In this document: positions 43,964 through 52,238 of the stretch, in pieces
How positions within the stretch are numbered: position 1 is the stretch's first letter
Layout of the letters: every line of letters begins with the position of its first letter
DNA from: UBA6168 sp964573725
GTDB taxonomy: Bacteria; Bacteroidota; Bacteroidia; Chitinophagales; Saprospiraceae
Assembly (NCBI GenBank): GCA_964573725.1
Contig: CAZNLJ010000030.1
Location: forward strand, 1 to 60,461
Direction of reading: 5' to 3'
DNA: 60,461 nt
Position numbers and translations under genes: made by a program
The notes under the pieces: model-generated
Told to the model about the DNA's origin: nothing
Seen by the model: the letters and a program-made list of their open reading frames with translations, nothing else
Databases searched by the model: none

Positions 43964-45073
43964 ATGTTCAACCCAAAGGGGACCCTTTCCCCGCTCCTAA
44001 ACAAGATCCTTCCCCTGTTGGGGGTGATGCTGCTGTTGCTCGGCTGGTGGCTTCTGGCGGAGGCATTTTCGGTCCGGGTACCGAAAGTGGAGGGCTACAA
44101 CCGGGAGTTGCCCTCCACCCTCATCGGCGACACCCTGGAAAACAGGCGGCTGCGCGACTCGCTCCTGTTGGCGGATTCCATCCTGCTGGCCGGGGCGACC
44201 ACCGTCGAAAAAGTGTATCCCATCGTCCCGCTCCCGGCTTCGGTACTGGCACGCCTGCCGCACCTGGCCCGACAGGACCGGCTGGCCGGCAATGCCGCCC
44301 GGTCCATATGGCTCAATCTGCAAGGATACTTTTGGGCGGTGTTGCTGAGTGTCCCGCTCGGCTTCCTGATCGGGTTGTTCCCGGTACTGCGCGGCCTGTT
44401 CAGAAAGCCGGTCAACGCCCTTCGCTACCTGCCGTTGACCGCGTTGATCGGGGTATTCATCATCTGGTTCGGCATCTACGATGAGATGAAGGTCGCTTTC
44501 CTGGCTTTCGGCATCCTGGTCTTCCTGCTGCCGACGGTCATCGCCCGGATCGAGGAAGTCGAACAAGTATACCTGCAAACGGTATTCACCCTGGGCGCCG
44601 GCAAATGGCAGACCTTCCGCAGCGTGTATTTCCCGGCCGTGATGAGTCGCGTCCTGGATGACATCGGGGTACTGACCGCCGTCTCCTGGACCTATATCAT
44701 CGTGGCGGAATATATCAACAAGGACAGCGGCGGACTAGGCGCATTGCTTTACGTCAAGCGGCGGCTGCAACAAGTCCCCGACATGTTCGCCATCATCCTG
44801 ATCATCGTCCTGATCGGGTTCCTGCAGGACCAGGCATTCCGCTACCTGAGCAGGCGGTTGTTCCCCTTCCGCTACGTCGCCCAACTCCACCGGGGCTTCC
44901 AGGAAGTCCGGATGGGTATTTTCCTGCTGCTTTCGCTGATGGCCCTGGCCGCCCTGAGCCCTGCCGTGGCGGCGAACGGCACGGTGCTGCTGACGGGAGG
45001 GCTGGCCGCCATCCTGTTCATGGCCTACGGGGAGTTCCTGTTGCACCAAGCCGGAAGGAAGGCCGCCGGGTAA
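43964..45073 (+). CDS. ABC transporter permease with extra periplasmic insert
   Basis: The 369-residue protein has a first membrane helix (about 12-32, LLNKILPLLGVMLLLLGWWLL), then about 75 polar residues before the next helix near 112, an insert absent from ordinary SsuC/TauC-type permeases. The BPD_transp_1 core follows (WAVLLSVPLGFLIGLFP, YLPLTALIGVFIIWFGI, and the EAA-type loop TLGAGKWQTFRSVYFPAV). After the core come two additional C-terminal hydrophobic segments (about 315-335 and 340-360). It begins 28 bp after the binding protein gene. The insert could contact the tethered binding protein. Confidence 0.9.
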   Translation: MFNPKGTLSPLLNKILPLLGVMLLLLGWWLLAEAFSVRVPKVEGYNRELPSTLIGDTLENRRLRDSLLLADSILLAGATTVEKVYPIVPLPASVLARLPHLARQDRLAGNAARSIWLNLQGYFWAVLLSVPLGFLIGLFPVLRGLFRKPVNALRYLPLTALIGVFIIWFGIYDEMKVAFLAFGILVFLLPTVIARIEEVEQVYLQTVFTLGAGKWQTFRSVYFPAVMSRVLDDIGVLTAVSWTYIIVAEYINKDSGGLGALLYVKRRLQQVPDMFAIILIIVLIGFLQDQAFRYLSRRLFPFRYVAQLHRGFQEVRMGIFLLLSLMALAALSPAVAANGTVLLTGGLAAILFMAYGEFLLHQAGRKAAG

Positions 45074-45123
45074 TCGGGGCCGATGGTTCGCCGCGAACGA
45101 CCACCGGCCCAAAAAAGACCGAC

Positions 45124-45918
45124 ATGACCAGTCAGACACCTATCCTAGAAATGATCAACGTCGGCCAGAGCTATGACAACGGACAAAGCTGGGTGCTCCG
45201 GGATGTCAACCTGGCCGTTCCCGACAAACCCGAGAAAGGGGAGTTCGTCGTGATACTCGGGATGTCCGGCTGCGGGAAATCGACCTTGCTGCGATACATC
45301 GCCGGTTTGCAGGAACCGACGGAAGGCCAGCTCCTGGTGCACGGGAAACCGATGGCGGAGGCGCCGCGGGTCAGCATGGTGTTCCAGCAGTATTCCTCCC
45401 TACCCTGGTTCACCGTGTTGGACAACATCGCCCTGCCCCTGCGCTTCAAGGGGGTTCCGGAAAAGGCCCGGAAGGAACAGGCCATGGACATCATCCGGAA
45501 AGTGGGATTGGAGGGTCATGCGCACAAGTTCGCCCGCTACCCCACCCTATCCGGCGGGCAGCTCCAGCGTGTGGCCATCGCCAGAAGCATGGTCGCCAAC
45601 CCGCAGGTGCTGCTCATGGACGAACCATTCGGCGCCCTGGACATCAACACCAGGCTCCAGATGCAGGAACTGCTGGCGGATATCTGGGAGGAATTCCATC
45701 CGACGGTCCTGTTCGTCACCCACGATATCGCCGAAGCGGTCTTCCTCGGCGACGACATCTACATCATGCGGGCCAATCCTGGCAATTTCGCCGCGCATCT
45801 GCCGGTAGACCTACCTTACCATCGGACAAGGGACCTCAAGCGGGATCCCCATTTCATCCGGTTGGTACACGAGGTCGAGGACCAAATGGTCGCCGTCGGA
45901 AAAATGTCCCAATCCTGA
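45124..45918 (+). CDS. ABC transporter ATP-binding protein (SsuB/TauB type)
   Basis: The 264-residue ATPase has Walker A GMSGCGKST, Q-loop VFQQYSSLPWFTV, signature LSGGQLQRVAIARS, Walker B VLLMDEPFGALD and the switch His in FVTHDIAEAVFLGDDIYIM. This subfamily serves aliphatic sulfonate, taurine, nitrate and pyrimidine-precursor importers. It follows the permease by 50 bp and precedes the tRNA methyltransferase by 6 bp, so the transcript probably continues. Confidence 0.95.
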   Translation: MTSQTPILEMINVGQSYDNGQSWVLRDVNLAVPDKPEKGEFVVILGMSGCGKSTLLRYIAGLQEPTEGQLLVHGKPMAEAPRVSMVFQQYSSLPWFTVLDNIALPLRFKGVPEKARKEQAMDIIRKVGLEGHAHKFARYPTLSGGQLQRVAIARSMVANPQVLLMDEPFGALDINTRLQMQELLADIWEEFHPTVLFVTHDIAEAVFLGDDIYIMRANPGNFAAHLPVDLPYHRTRDLKRDPHFIRLVHEVEDQMVAVGKMSQS

Positions 45919-45924
45919 CATCCT

Positions 45925-46653
45925 ATGCTGGAAGCAACGAACCTGGCCAAACCTTTCCAATTCAAGTCGTTCGTCATCGACCAGGACCGATGTGCCATGA
46001 AAGTGGGCACGGACGGGGTGCTGCTCGGTGCCTGGGCACCGGTGGAGCGGGCCGCCCGGATCCTGGATATCGGGACCGGAACCGGCCTCATTGCCATCAT
46101 GTTGGCCCAACGAACCAAGGATTCGGCCGTGGATGCGGTCGAGATCGACGAAGCGGCCTGTGGACAGGCCCGGGAAAACATGGAACGCACCTCCTGGTCG
46201 GAACGGCTCCGGGCTTTTCCCCTGTCCATCCAGGATTACGCTAAGACCAAAGCTACCCGGTACGACCTGATTGTCAGCAATCCGCCTTTTTTCAGCGGAG
46301 GTACCTTCTCCGGCAGCCAGGACCGCAATGCGGTTCGGCACACGGTCAAGTTGCCGCATGGCGACCTGCTGGGGGCCGTCCGTTCCCTGCTCGCACCCGA
46401 CGGGCGTTTCTGTGTCGTTTTGCCGTTCATGGAAGGCTTGCGCTTTCGCGAACTGGCCAATCATTATCACCTGTATTGCACGAGGATGACGGAGGTGGTG
46501 CCGCGGGAAGGGAAACCGGTGGCACGGCTCCTCCTGCAGTTCGAACCTTCCCTGCGCCCTGTCGTAAAGGACCGGCTGGCCATTGCGGACGAGAACGGGC
46601 GCTGGACGGAGGCATACAAGGAACTGACGGAGCCCTTTTACTTGAAAATCTGA
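45925..46653 (+). CDS. tRNA1(Val) adenine-N6-methyltransferase-like protein (YfiC/TrmN6)
   Basis: The 242-residue Rossmann methyltransferase has FKSFVIDQDRCAMKVGTDGVLLGAW, the YfiC N-terminus (given as part of residues 12-37), the SAM motif LDIGTGTGLIAIML, and IVSNPPFF, the N6-adenine catalytic NPPF/Y motif. In E. coli the enzyme modifies A37 of tRNA1(Val). Close spacing to the ABC ATPase suggests co-transcription without an obvious functional link. Confidence 0.92.
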   Translation: MLEATNLAKPFQFKSFVIDQDRCAMKVGTDGVLLGAWAPVERAARILDIGTGTGLIAIMLAQRTKDSAVDAVEIDEAACGQARENMERTSWSERLRAFPLSIQDYAKTKATRYDLIVSNPPFFSGGTFSGSQDRNAVRHTVKLPHGDLLGAVRSLLAPDGRFCVVLPFMEGLRFRELANHYHLYCTRMTEVVPREGKPVARLLLQFEPSLRPVVKDRLAIADENGRWTEAYKELTEPFYLKI

Positions 46654-46720
46654 AAAATACGACCTGCCTACCACCTATGGCGGGAGGCCCGGTGTCGGGC
46701 CGGACACAAACTAACCTCGA

Positions 46721-48028
46721 TTGGCATCACTTCGAAACGGACTTTTCTCCAATGTGGGGAGCATGCAGCTCTTCCAGTTGATGCAATTTGCGGTCGGCAT
46801 CACGACGGGGGTCTGGCTGGCGCAGGCCGGCGTGCCCACGGCCTGGATTTCCGCCTATGAGAGTCTAGTTTTCCTTTCCGGGCTGTATTGTTTCTATTGG
46901 GTGGCCGGCGGGCAGAACACCTTATTGCAACTGGTTCCGAAACTGAAAGCGCCGGAGGCGGTCCGGACGGCCCTGTTCAGCACTTACCTGCTGTTGTGGC
47001 TGGCCTCCGGCCTCACCGGCCTGGCGATGTGGTTGTCGGAAGACCTGTTGGTGGCCCATACGGCGGCCGGCGAAACGCTCCGTCCGATCATACCGCTGGT
47101 GGCCTGGTATCTTTTTCTGAACGGGCCTGCCTATTTCATTCACATCCACTACCTGTTGCTCGGGAAGTACCGGCATATCGTGGCATTCGGATTGGCCAGT
47201 GCGGTTTGGCAACTGTCGGCGGTGGTCATTCCGGTATCGCTGGGCATGCCGATGCGGACGGTTTGGGTTTCGCTGGTCGGTTGGGCGGCATTCCGGGCCT
47301 TATGGGGGCTGGTGTTGTGGTACCGGCATACGACCTGGCGCTGGGACGGCGGTTTTGTCCGGACCTTCCTTCCCTTGTCCGTCCCGTTGGTCATTTTGGC
47401 CTTCATCGGGAAAGGGTCGGAATATGTCAGCGGGTTTGTGGTATCGACGCGGTTCACCGACGAACAGTCCTTCGCCTTGTTCCGGTACGGCGCCCGGGAA
47501 TTCCCCTTGGCCGTCCTGCTGGTCGGTGCCCTGTCTTCCTCCCTGCTGCCCGAAATCGCCACCGATCTGGAAGCCGGATTGTCCCGGATCAAGTATACCA
47601 CCCTGCGGCTTTCCCATTGGCTTTTTCCGGTAAGCATCCTGTCCATTTTCTTGTCGCCGATATTGTTCCCGCTGGTCTTCAACGAGGATTTCGCGCCGGC
47701 GGCCCATATTTTCAACACCTACACCCTGTTGTTGACCAGTCGGATCCTGCTGCCGCAAATCGTCACCATGGGGCACCACCGCAATTACATGGTGGCCCTG
47801 AGCGCGGCGGTTGAATTCCTGGTGGTTGCGGCCTTGTGTTGGTGGTGGGCTGGTTTCGGGCTGGTCGGCGTGGCGGCGGGTGTGGTGGTCGGGTTTCTGG
47901 TCGACCGCGCCATCCTGCTCTGGTACAACTGGCGGGTATTGGGCATTCCGCCCGCCCGGTACGTACACCTTCCCAGTTACCTGGCGTACAACCTGCTGCT
48001 GTGGGCGACCTACATGCTGAGTTTCTGA
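46721..48028 (+). CDS. Polysaccharide flippase-like integral membrane protein
   Basis: The 435-residue protein has about 12 hydrophobic helices spread over its length, as in Wzx/MATE-type lipid-linked oligosaccharide flippases. Motif support is limited to the overall pattern and the N-terminal SNVGSMQLFQLMQFAVGIT. An in-frame stop at 46712 limits the start to TTG 46721 or ATG 46763; TTG keeps the short polar N-terminus usual for the family. No glycosyltransferase or polymerase gene adjoins, so it is an isolated flippase. It ends before a bidirectional terminator. Confidence 0.8.
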   Translation: MASLRNGLFSNVGSMQLFQLMQFAVGITTGVWLAQAGVPTAWISAYESLVFLSGLYCFYWVAGGQNTLLQLVPKLKAPEAVRTALFSTYLLLWLASGLTGLAMWLSEDLLVAHTAAGETLRPIIPLVAWYLFLNGPAYFIHIHYLLLGKYRHIVAFGLASAVWQLSAVVIPVSLGMPMRTVWVSLVGWAAFRALWGLVLWYRHTTWRWDGGFVRTFLPLSVPLVILAFIGKGSEYVSGFVVSTRFTDEQSFALFRYGAREFPLAVLLVGALSSSLLPEIATDLEAGLSRIKYTTLRLSHWLFPVSILSIFLSPILFPLVFNEDFAPAAHIFNTYTLLLTSRILLPQIVTMGHHRNYMVALSAAVEFLVVAALCWWWAGFGLVGVAAGVVVGFLVDRAILLWYNWRVLGIPPARYVHLPSYLAYNLLLWATYMLSF

Positions 48029-48136
48029 GCCGGCGGACGGGCAGCTACCTGTCGGGCCCCAAGCGGGAAACGCCTTGCCGACGGGGGGAATCGGGTCGGG
48101 AATTCCCGCAAGGGCCGGTGGCAGGATGATGCGGAC

Positions 48137-48173
48137 ACAAAAAAGGGAACGACATCCGCTGTCGCTCCCTTTT
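48137..48173. terminator. Bidirectional terminator between convergent genes
   Basis: AAAAGGGA-A-CGACA, loop TCCGC, TGTCG-C-TCCCTTTT (48141-48173). The plus strand ends in four T; on the minus strand the hairpin is followed by six T. It serves both the flippase and the small HTH-like gene. Confidence 0.88.
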
Positions 48174-48271
48174 CCTTCGGATTGGAAGTGGTTTGTTCTT
48201 GCCCGGTCCGGAACCGATGCCTGCGACGAAGTAGTGCCGTCGCAGGCACCGGAACACGGGTGGGCGGATGG

Positions 48272-48538
48272 TCAATTCAGTTCGCTCTCCCTGCCATGGG
48301 ATTGGGCGATAAGTTGCCTGGCCATTTCCAGGATCCGGGTATCCTCAATGTGGACGATGCCGCCGTCCGGGCCGGGCTGGACTTGAATGCCGGCGATTTC
48401 CCCGTCATCATACTTATTGGCGCCGAAATAATTCCGGACAGTCTGCTCCTCCATATGGAGTTCCTGCGCAATCCGCGAAACGCTGCCGGTGGGCAGACTG
48501 TGCTTGATGTCCCTGAGTTCTTTGAAAGTGATGTACAT
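48272..48538 (-). CDS. Small HTH-like DNA-binding protein
   Basis: The 88-residue protein contains LPTGSVSRIAQELHMEEQTVRNYFGA (helix-turn-helix spanning about residues 15-40), preceded by a short basic helix FKELRDIKH. The second half holds a Gly-rich strand pair, then HIEDTRILEMARQLIAQSH. Small proteins of this type are common in Bacteroidota but their targets are unknown to me. The gene stands alone with a strong terminator; a promoter-like TAACTTTC (7 of 8 on the minus strand, about 48676-48683) lies 140 bp upstream. Confidence 0.8.
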   Translation of the reverse strand: MYITFKELRDIKHSLPTGSVSRIAQELHMEEQTVRNYFGANKYDDGEIAGIQVQPGPDGGIVHIEDTRILEMARQLIAQSHGRESELN

Positions 48539-48865
48539 AGCCAGTAGATTTGATGTAAGGGCCGGTTAACTGTCGGTCGGATGCCACCGGGTATGACCTG
48601 CGTGCGCTTCCGGGACCGATACCTAACCAGTTGGAAGGAAACATGGATATTCTCTTTCGATAAGGTTACATAGCGGAAAGTTATTTATTTTTACGGGAAA
48701 TTCCAACAGGTTCAAACATATTTTGATACCACTTCCCGAGGGCCGGCGACGGGTCGGCCACCGGGCACCGGATGCAACGGGAGACCCGGTATTACGGGAA
48801 AGGTAAAGGAGGGGATACCGTGCACCGGGGTATCGGTGGCTCCGGTTTCCGGACCGACCAGGGAT
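48539..48865. other. 327-bp divergent intergenic region
   Basis: AT-rich from about 48640 to 48730, with imperfect promoter-like elements on both strands (TAACTTTC on minus; TATTTTG around 48719-48725 on plus, spacer one base short). No gene is supported. Confidence 0.4.
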
Positions 48866-49828
48866 ATGCGGAAATACCTACAGCAATTGAAAACGATACC
48901 GGAACGGCTGCGGCAGCATCCTTGGCTGCTCCGGTTGATCCGGTGGTCGAAATGCCACTCCCTACCCGGGTTCTTTCACGTCAGCCTGTATGACGTGACC
49001 GTTTTCCTGTGGAAGGAATCCCAACGGGTCACCATCGTATCACGGGCCAACGCCATGGCCTTCAGTTTCTTCCTGTCCATATTCCCGGCCATCATCTTCC
49101 TGTTCACATTGGCGACCTTGTTTCCCCTGTACGACACCTTCGAAAACGAGATCAACAGCTATATCGACATCATCATGCCGAGCAGTGCGGGGAGGGAGCT
49201 CCAATCGGCCATCCGGGAGTTGGTGAGGCCCAATTCGAGCCTGTTGTCGGTCGGTTTCGCCCTGACGCTTTATTTTTCGTCGAACGGCATGCTGACCATG
49301 ATGGAAGGGTTCGAGAAAACCCACCTGAGCGTGTTCCGCAAACGGTCCGCCTTACGCAAACGGTTGATCGCCATTGGTCTTACCATACAATTGGGCTTGC
49401 TGCTTGCCGGCTCCGTGCTGTTCATCGTCATGGGCAACTTCCTGATCCGCCGCTTGGTCGACTGGCTGGACCTGGCCGCGTGGACCCATCTGGCCTTCAC
49501 GGTTTTGCGTTGGGTCGTCATAATCCTGCTGTTCTATTTCGGCATCGCCATGATCTACCGGTACGGGGCGGCCCTGCACCGGAAGTTCCGCTGGATGACC
49601 CCCGGCGCCACCCTGGCCACCGCCTTGTCCATCGTCACCTCCCTGCTTTTCTCCACTTATGTGGAAGCCTTCGATACCTACAACAAGGTGTACGGCTCCA
49701 TCGGGGCCATCATCGCCCTGATGCTGTGGATCCAGCTGAACTGTTTTATATTGCAGGCCGGTTTCGAGCTCAACGCCAGCATCGCGGTCCATCGGGACCT
49801 CAAGGAAGCCATTACGGAAGAACAATAG
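48866..49828 (+). CDS. YihY/BrkB family inner-membrane protein
   Basis: The 320-residue protein has a cytoplasmic N-terminus and about six membrane helices. ESQRVTIVSRANAMAFSFFLSIFPAIIFLF and the C-terminal YNKVYGSIGAIIALMLWIQLNCFILQAGFELNA (both given as motif stretches) are the family's hallmark ends. Such proteins are often misnamed ribonuclease BN; their true role is unclear and transport has been suggested. Start 48866 gives a normal amphipathic N-terminus; the frame continues upstream in non-conserved sequence. It is followed 108 bp later by the AAA+ gene. Confidence 0.9.
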   Translation: MRKYLQQLKTIPERLRQHPWLLRLIRWSKCHSLPGFFHVSLYDVTVFLWKESQRVTIVSRANAMAFSFFLSIFPAIIFLFTLATLFPLYDTFENEINSYIDIIMPSSAGRELQSAIRELVRPNSSLLSVGFALTLYFSSNGMLTMMEGFEKTHLSVFRKRSALRKRLIAIGLTIQLGLLLAGSVLFIVMGNFLIRRLVDWLDLAAWTHLAFTVLRWVVIILLFYFGIAMIYRYGAALHRKFRWMTPGATLATALSIVTSLLFSTYVEAFDTYNKVYGSIGAIIALMLWIQLNCFILQAGFELNASIAVHRDLKEAITEEQ

Positions 49829-49936
49829 GCCTCCGGCCTTTTCCCGACGCGGGCAAACATTCTGCCCGACCAGGTGTTCTTTTTTCACCGGTCCGGCCCC
49901 CTTGCCCGAACGGTAACCCTTCACCACCACAGAGAC

Positions 49937-51415
49937 ATGAAACAGGCAAGCACCTTAGGAGAACTGAAAAGAAGCGGCTATGTACCCGCATCGATCAAGA
50001 TGGAACTGCGCCGCAACCTGATGGAGAAGCTGCGGCGCAAGGAAAGGGTGTTCGAAGGGATCCTCGGCTTCGACGACACGGTATTGCCCGACATCGAACG
50101 GGCGGTGTTGTCCCGGCACAACATGGTCCTGCTCGGCTTGCGCGGACAGGCCAAGACCCGGATCGCCAGGTTGCTGGTCCAGCTGCTCGACGAGTACGTT
50201 CCCGTCGTGGCGGGCAGCGAACTCAACGACGACCCGCTCGCCCCCGTCTCCCGCTATGCCATCGACCGAATCGCCGCTCTCGGCGACGAAACGCCCGTCG
50301 AGTGGATCCACCGCAGCGAACGGTACGTGGAAAAACTCGCCACCCCGGATGTCAGCATCGCCGACCTGGTCGGTGACGTCGACCCGATCAAGGCCGCCAG
50401 CCTCAAACTGCCCTACTCGGACGAACGGGTCATCCATTTCGGCCTGATTCCCCGCTCCCATCGCAGCATATTCGTCATCAATGAACTACCGGACCTGCAA
50501 GCCCGGATCCAGGTGGCGCTCTTCAATATCCTCCAGGAAGGGGACATGCAGATCCGCGGCTTCAAACTCCGCCTCCCGCTCGATATCCAGTTCGTCTTCA
50601 CCGCCAATCCGGAGGATTACACCAACCGGGGCAGCATCATCACCCCCCTCAAGGACCGTATCGAAAGCCAAATCCTCACCCACTATCCCCGGACCGTGGA
50701 GGTCGCCCGCCAGATCACCCGTCAAGAGGCGGATATCCTGCCCGAACAACAAGGTTGTGTCACCGTGCCCTCCCTGCTGACGGATATGCTGGAACAAATC
50801 GCTTTCGCCGCCCGCGACAGCGAACTGGTCGACGAGAAAAGCGGGGTGTCCGCCCGCCTCAGCATTTCCGCTTACGAGAATCTCGTCAGCACCGCCGAGC
50901 GGCGCATGCTGCTCAACGGGGAATCCCAGACCGTCGCCCGCATCACCGACTTCTGGGGCGTCATCCCCGCCATCACCGGCAAGGTGGAACTGGTCTACGA
51001 AGGGGAACAGGAAGGCCCCTATTCGGTGGCGCTCAGCCTGATCGGTGAAGCCGTCAAGGAACGCTTCCTCGCCTTTTTCCCCCATCCGGACACCCCCAAT
51101 GATGCCCGGGACCGCGACCCGTACGGCGTGGTCAAGGCCTGGTTTTCCGGCGGCCATACCGTGAACCTGCTCAACGACGCGTCCGACGAGGTCTATCGCT
51201 CGGAAATCGAAAAGGTATCCGGTCTCCAACGCCTGACCCGCCAACTGGATGTCCCCGAACAGGACCTGCCGGTCTTCCGGGAACTCATCCTGCACGGGTT
51301 GGCCGAATTCGACGTCATCAACAAGAACTTCATCGACTCCACCCTGGTTTTCAATGATTCGCTGGCCGATATGCTCCGCGATGAGGAGGAAAACGAGGAC
51401 GAGGAGGACTATTGA
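49937..51415 (+). CDS. MoxR/magnesium-chelatase-type AAA+ ATPase
   Basis: The 492-residue protein has a Walker A variant GLRGQAKTR (about residues 68-76), a Walker B stretch FVINELPDLQARIQ in which the usual Asp before Glu is Asn, a sensor-1 FVFTANPEDYTNRGS, and an arginine-finger region near DRIESQILTHYPR. The C-terminal third is helical with a long acidic tail (DEEENEDEEDY). Chaperone-like ATPases of this class normally act with a VWA-domain partner encoded next door to insert metals or remodel complexes. Here the next gene encodes a DUF1684 protein instead, so the partner must be elsewhere. The Asn in Walker B may be a subfamily feature. Confidence 0.88.
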   Translation: MKQASTLGELKRSGYVPASIKMELRRNLMEKLRRKERVFEGILGFDDTVLPDIERAVLSRHNMVLLGLRGQAKTRIARLLVQLLDEYVPVVAGSELNDDPLAPVSRYAIDRIAALGDETPVEWIHRSERYVEKLATPDVSIADLVGDVDPIKAASLKLPYSDERVIHFGLIPRSHRSIFVINELPDLQARIQVALFNILQEGDMQIRGFKLRLPLDIQFVFTANPEDYTNRGSIITPLKDRIESQILTHYPRTVEVARQITRQEADILPEQQGCVTVPSLLTDMLEQIAFAARDSELVDEKSGVSARLSISAYENLVSTAERRMLLNGESQTVARITDFWGVIPAITGKVELVYEGEQEGPYSVALSLIGEAVKERFLAFFPHPDTPNDARDRDPYGVVKAWFSGGHTVNLLNDASDEVYRSEIEKVSGLQRLTRQLDVPEQDLPVFRELILHGLAEFDVINKNFIDSTLVFNDSLADMLRDEEENEDEEDY

Positions 51416-51428
51416 CCATCCGACCCTT

Positions 51429-52103
51429 ATGTATCCGCCCTCCCACTTGTTGTCCGCCAAACTCCCGGTCCGGTCCGCATGGCGCAATATCCTGTGGGCG
51501 TCCCTGCTGGTCTCCGGCTTTGCCGCCGCCGCCCAACCCGACGCCGGGGAGTCTTTCCGCCGGGAAATAAACGCCCATCGGGATGCCTACCGGCAGGGAT
51601 TCCTGGAAGACCCCCGCTCCCCGCTCGGAGAATCGGACCTCGACCTGCTGCGTTTCTTTCCGCCCGACCCACTCTTCCGCGTGACGGCCTCCTTCACCCG
51701 TACGCCCGGAGAAAAACCCTTCGACCTGCCTACCTACAGTGGCAAGACCAAATCTTTCGTCCAATATGGCATCCTCCGGTTCGCCCTGGACCAGGACACC
51801 TTCCGACTGGCCGTCTACCAAAACATGGCCACCCGGAACCTCCCTGCCGGCATCCAACATCTCTTCCTGCCTTTCCGCGACCTGACCAACGACGAGGAAA
51901 CCTATGGCGGCGGCCGCTACCTCGATATAGCCTTGCCAGACCTCGCGGCAGACACCTGCATCCTGGACTTCAACAAATGCTACAATCCCTGGTGCCACTA
52001 TTCCGATGGGTACAACTGCCCGATCCCGCCTGCCGTCAACCACCTCGCCGTCGCCATCCGCGCCGGGGAGATGAAATGGGCCGGGGAAACGAAATCCCAT
52101 TGA
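51429..52103 (+). CDS. Exported DUF1684 protein
   Basis: The 224-residue protein has a signal peptide (about residues 17-37, WRNILWASLLVSGFAAAAQ), then an all-beta DUF1684 domain with SPLGESDLDLLRFFPPD, PTYSGKTKSFVQYGILRF, YLDIALPD and the C-terminal signature LDFNKCYNPWC...YNCPIPPAVNHLAVAIRAGEM. The domain is widespread, its function unknown. It begins 14 bp after the AAA+ gene, close enough for co-transcription. Start 51429 was chosen for the signal peptide. Confidence 0.9.
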   Translation: MYPPSHLLSAKLPVRSAWRNILWASLLVSGFAAAAQPDAGESFRREINAHRDAYRQGFLEDPRSPLGESDLDLLRFFPPDPLFRVTASFTRTPGEKPFDLPTYSGKTKSFVQYGILRFALDQDTFRLAVYQNMATRNLPAGIQHLFLPFRDLTNDEETYGGGRYLDIALPDLAADTCILDFNKCYNPWCHYSDGYNCPIPPAVNHLAVAIRAGEMKWAGETKSH

Positions 52104-52238
52104 ATTCCACCGTTCGGCCATACGATGTACCTTTGTGCCTGCGTTCGGATAACCGCCGGCCCGGCCACCCCTGCGGAATGTCCACCGGCTCCGGACGGTC
52201 GTCCGGCAAGTGGTTCCGGCGCCGATAACCTTCCAGCC

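Noticed and set aside
49009..50376. A 455-codon frame overlapping the YihY and AAA+ genes
   Set aside because: It is the +1 frame of both real genes and has His/Arg/Pro-rich composition typical of shadow frames.
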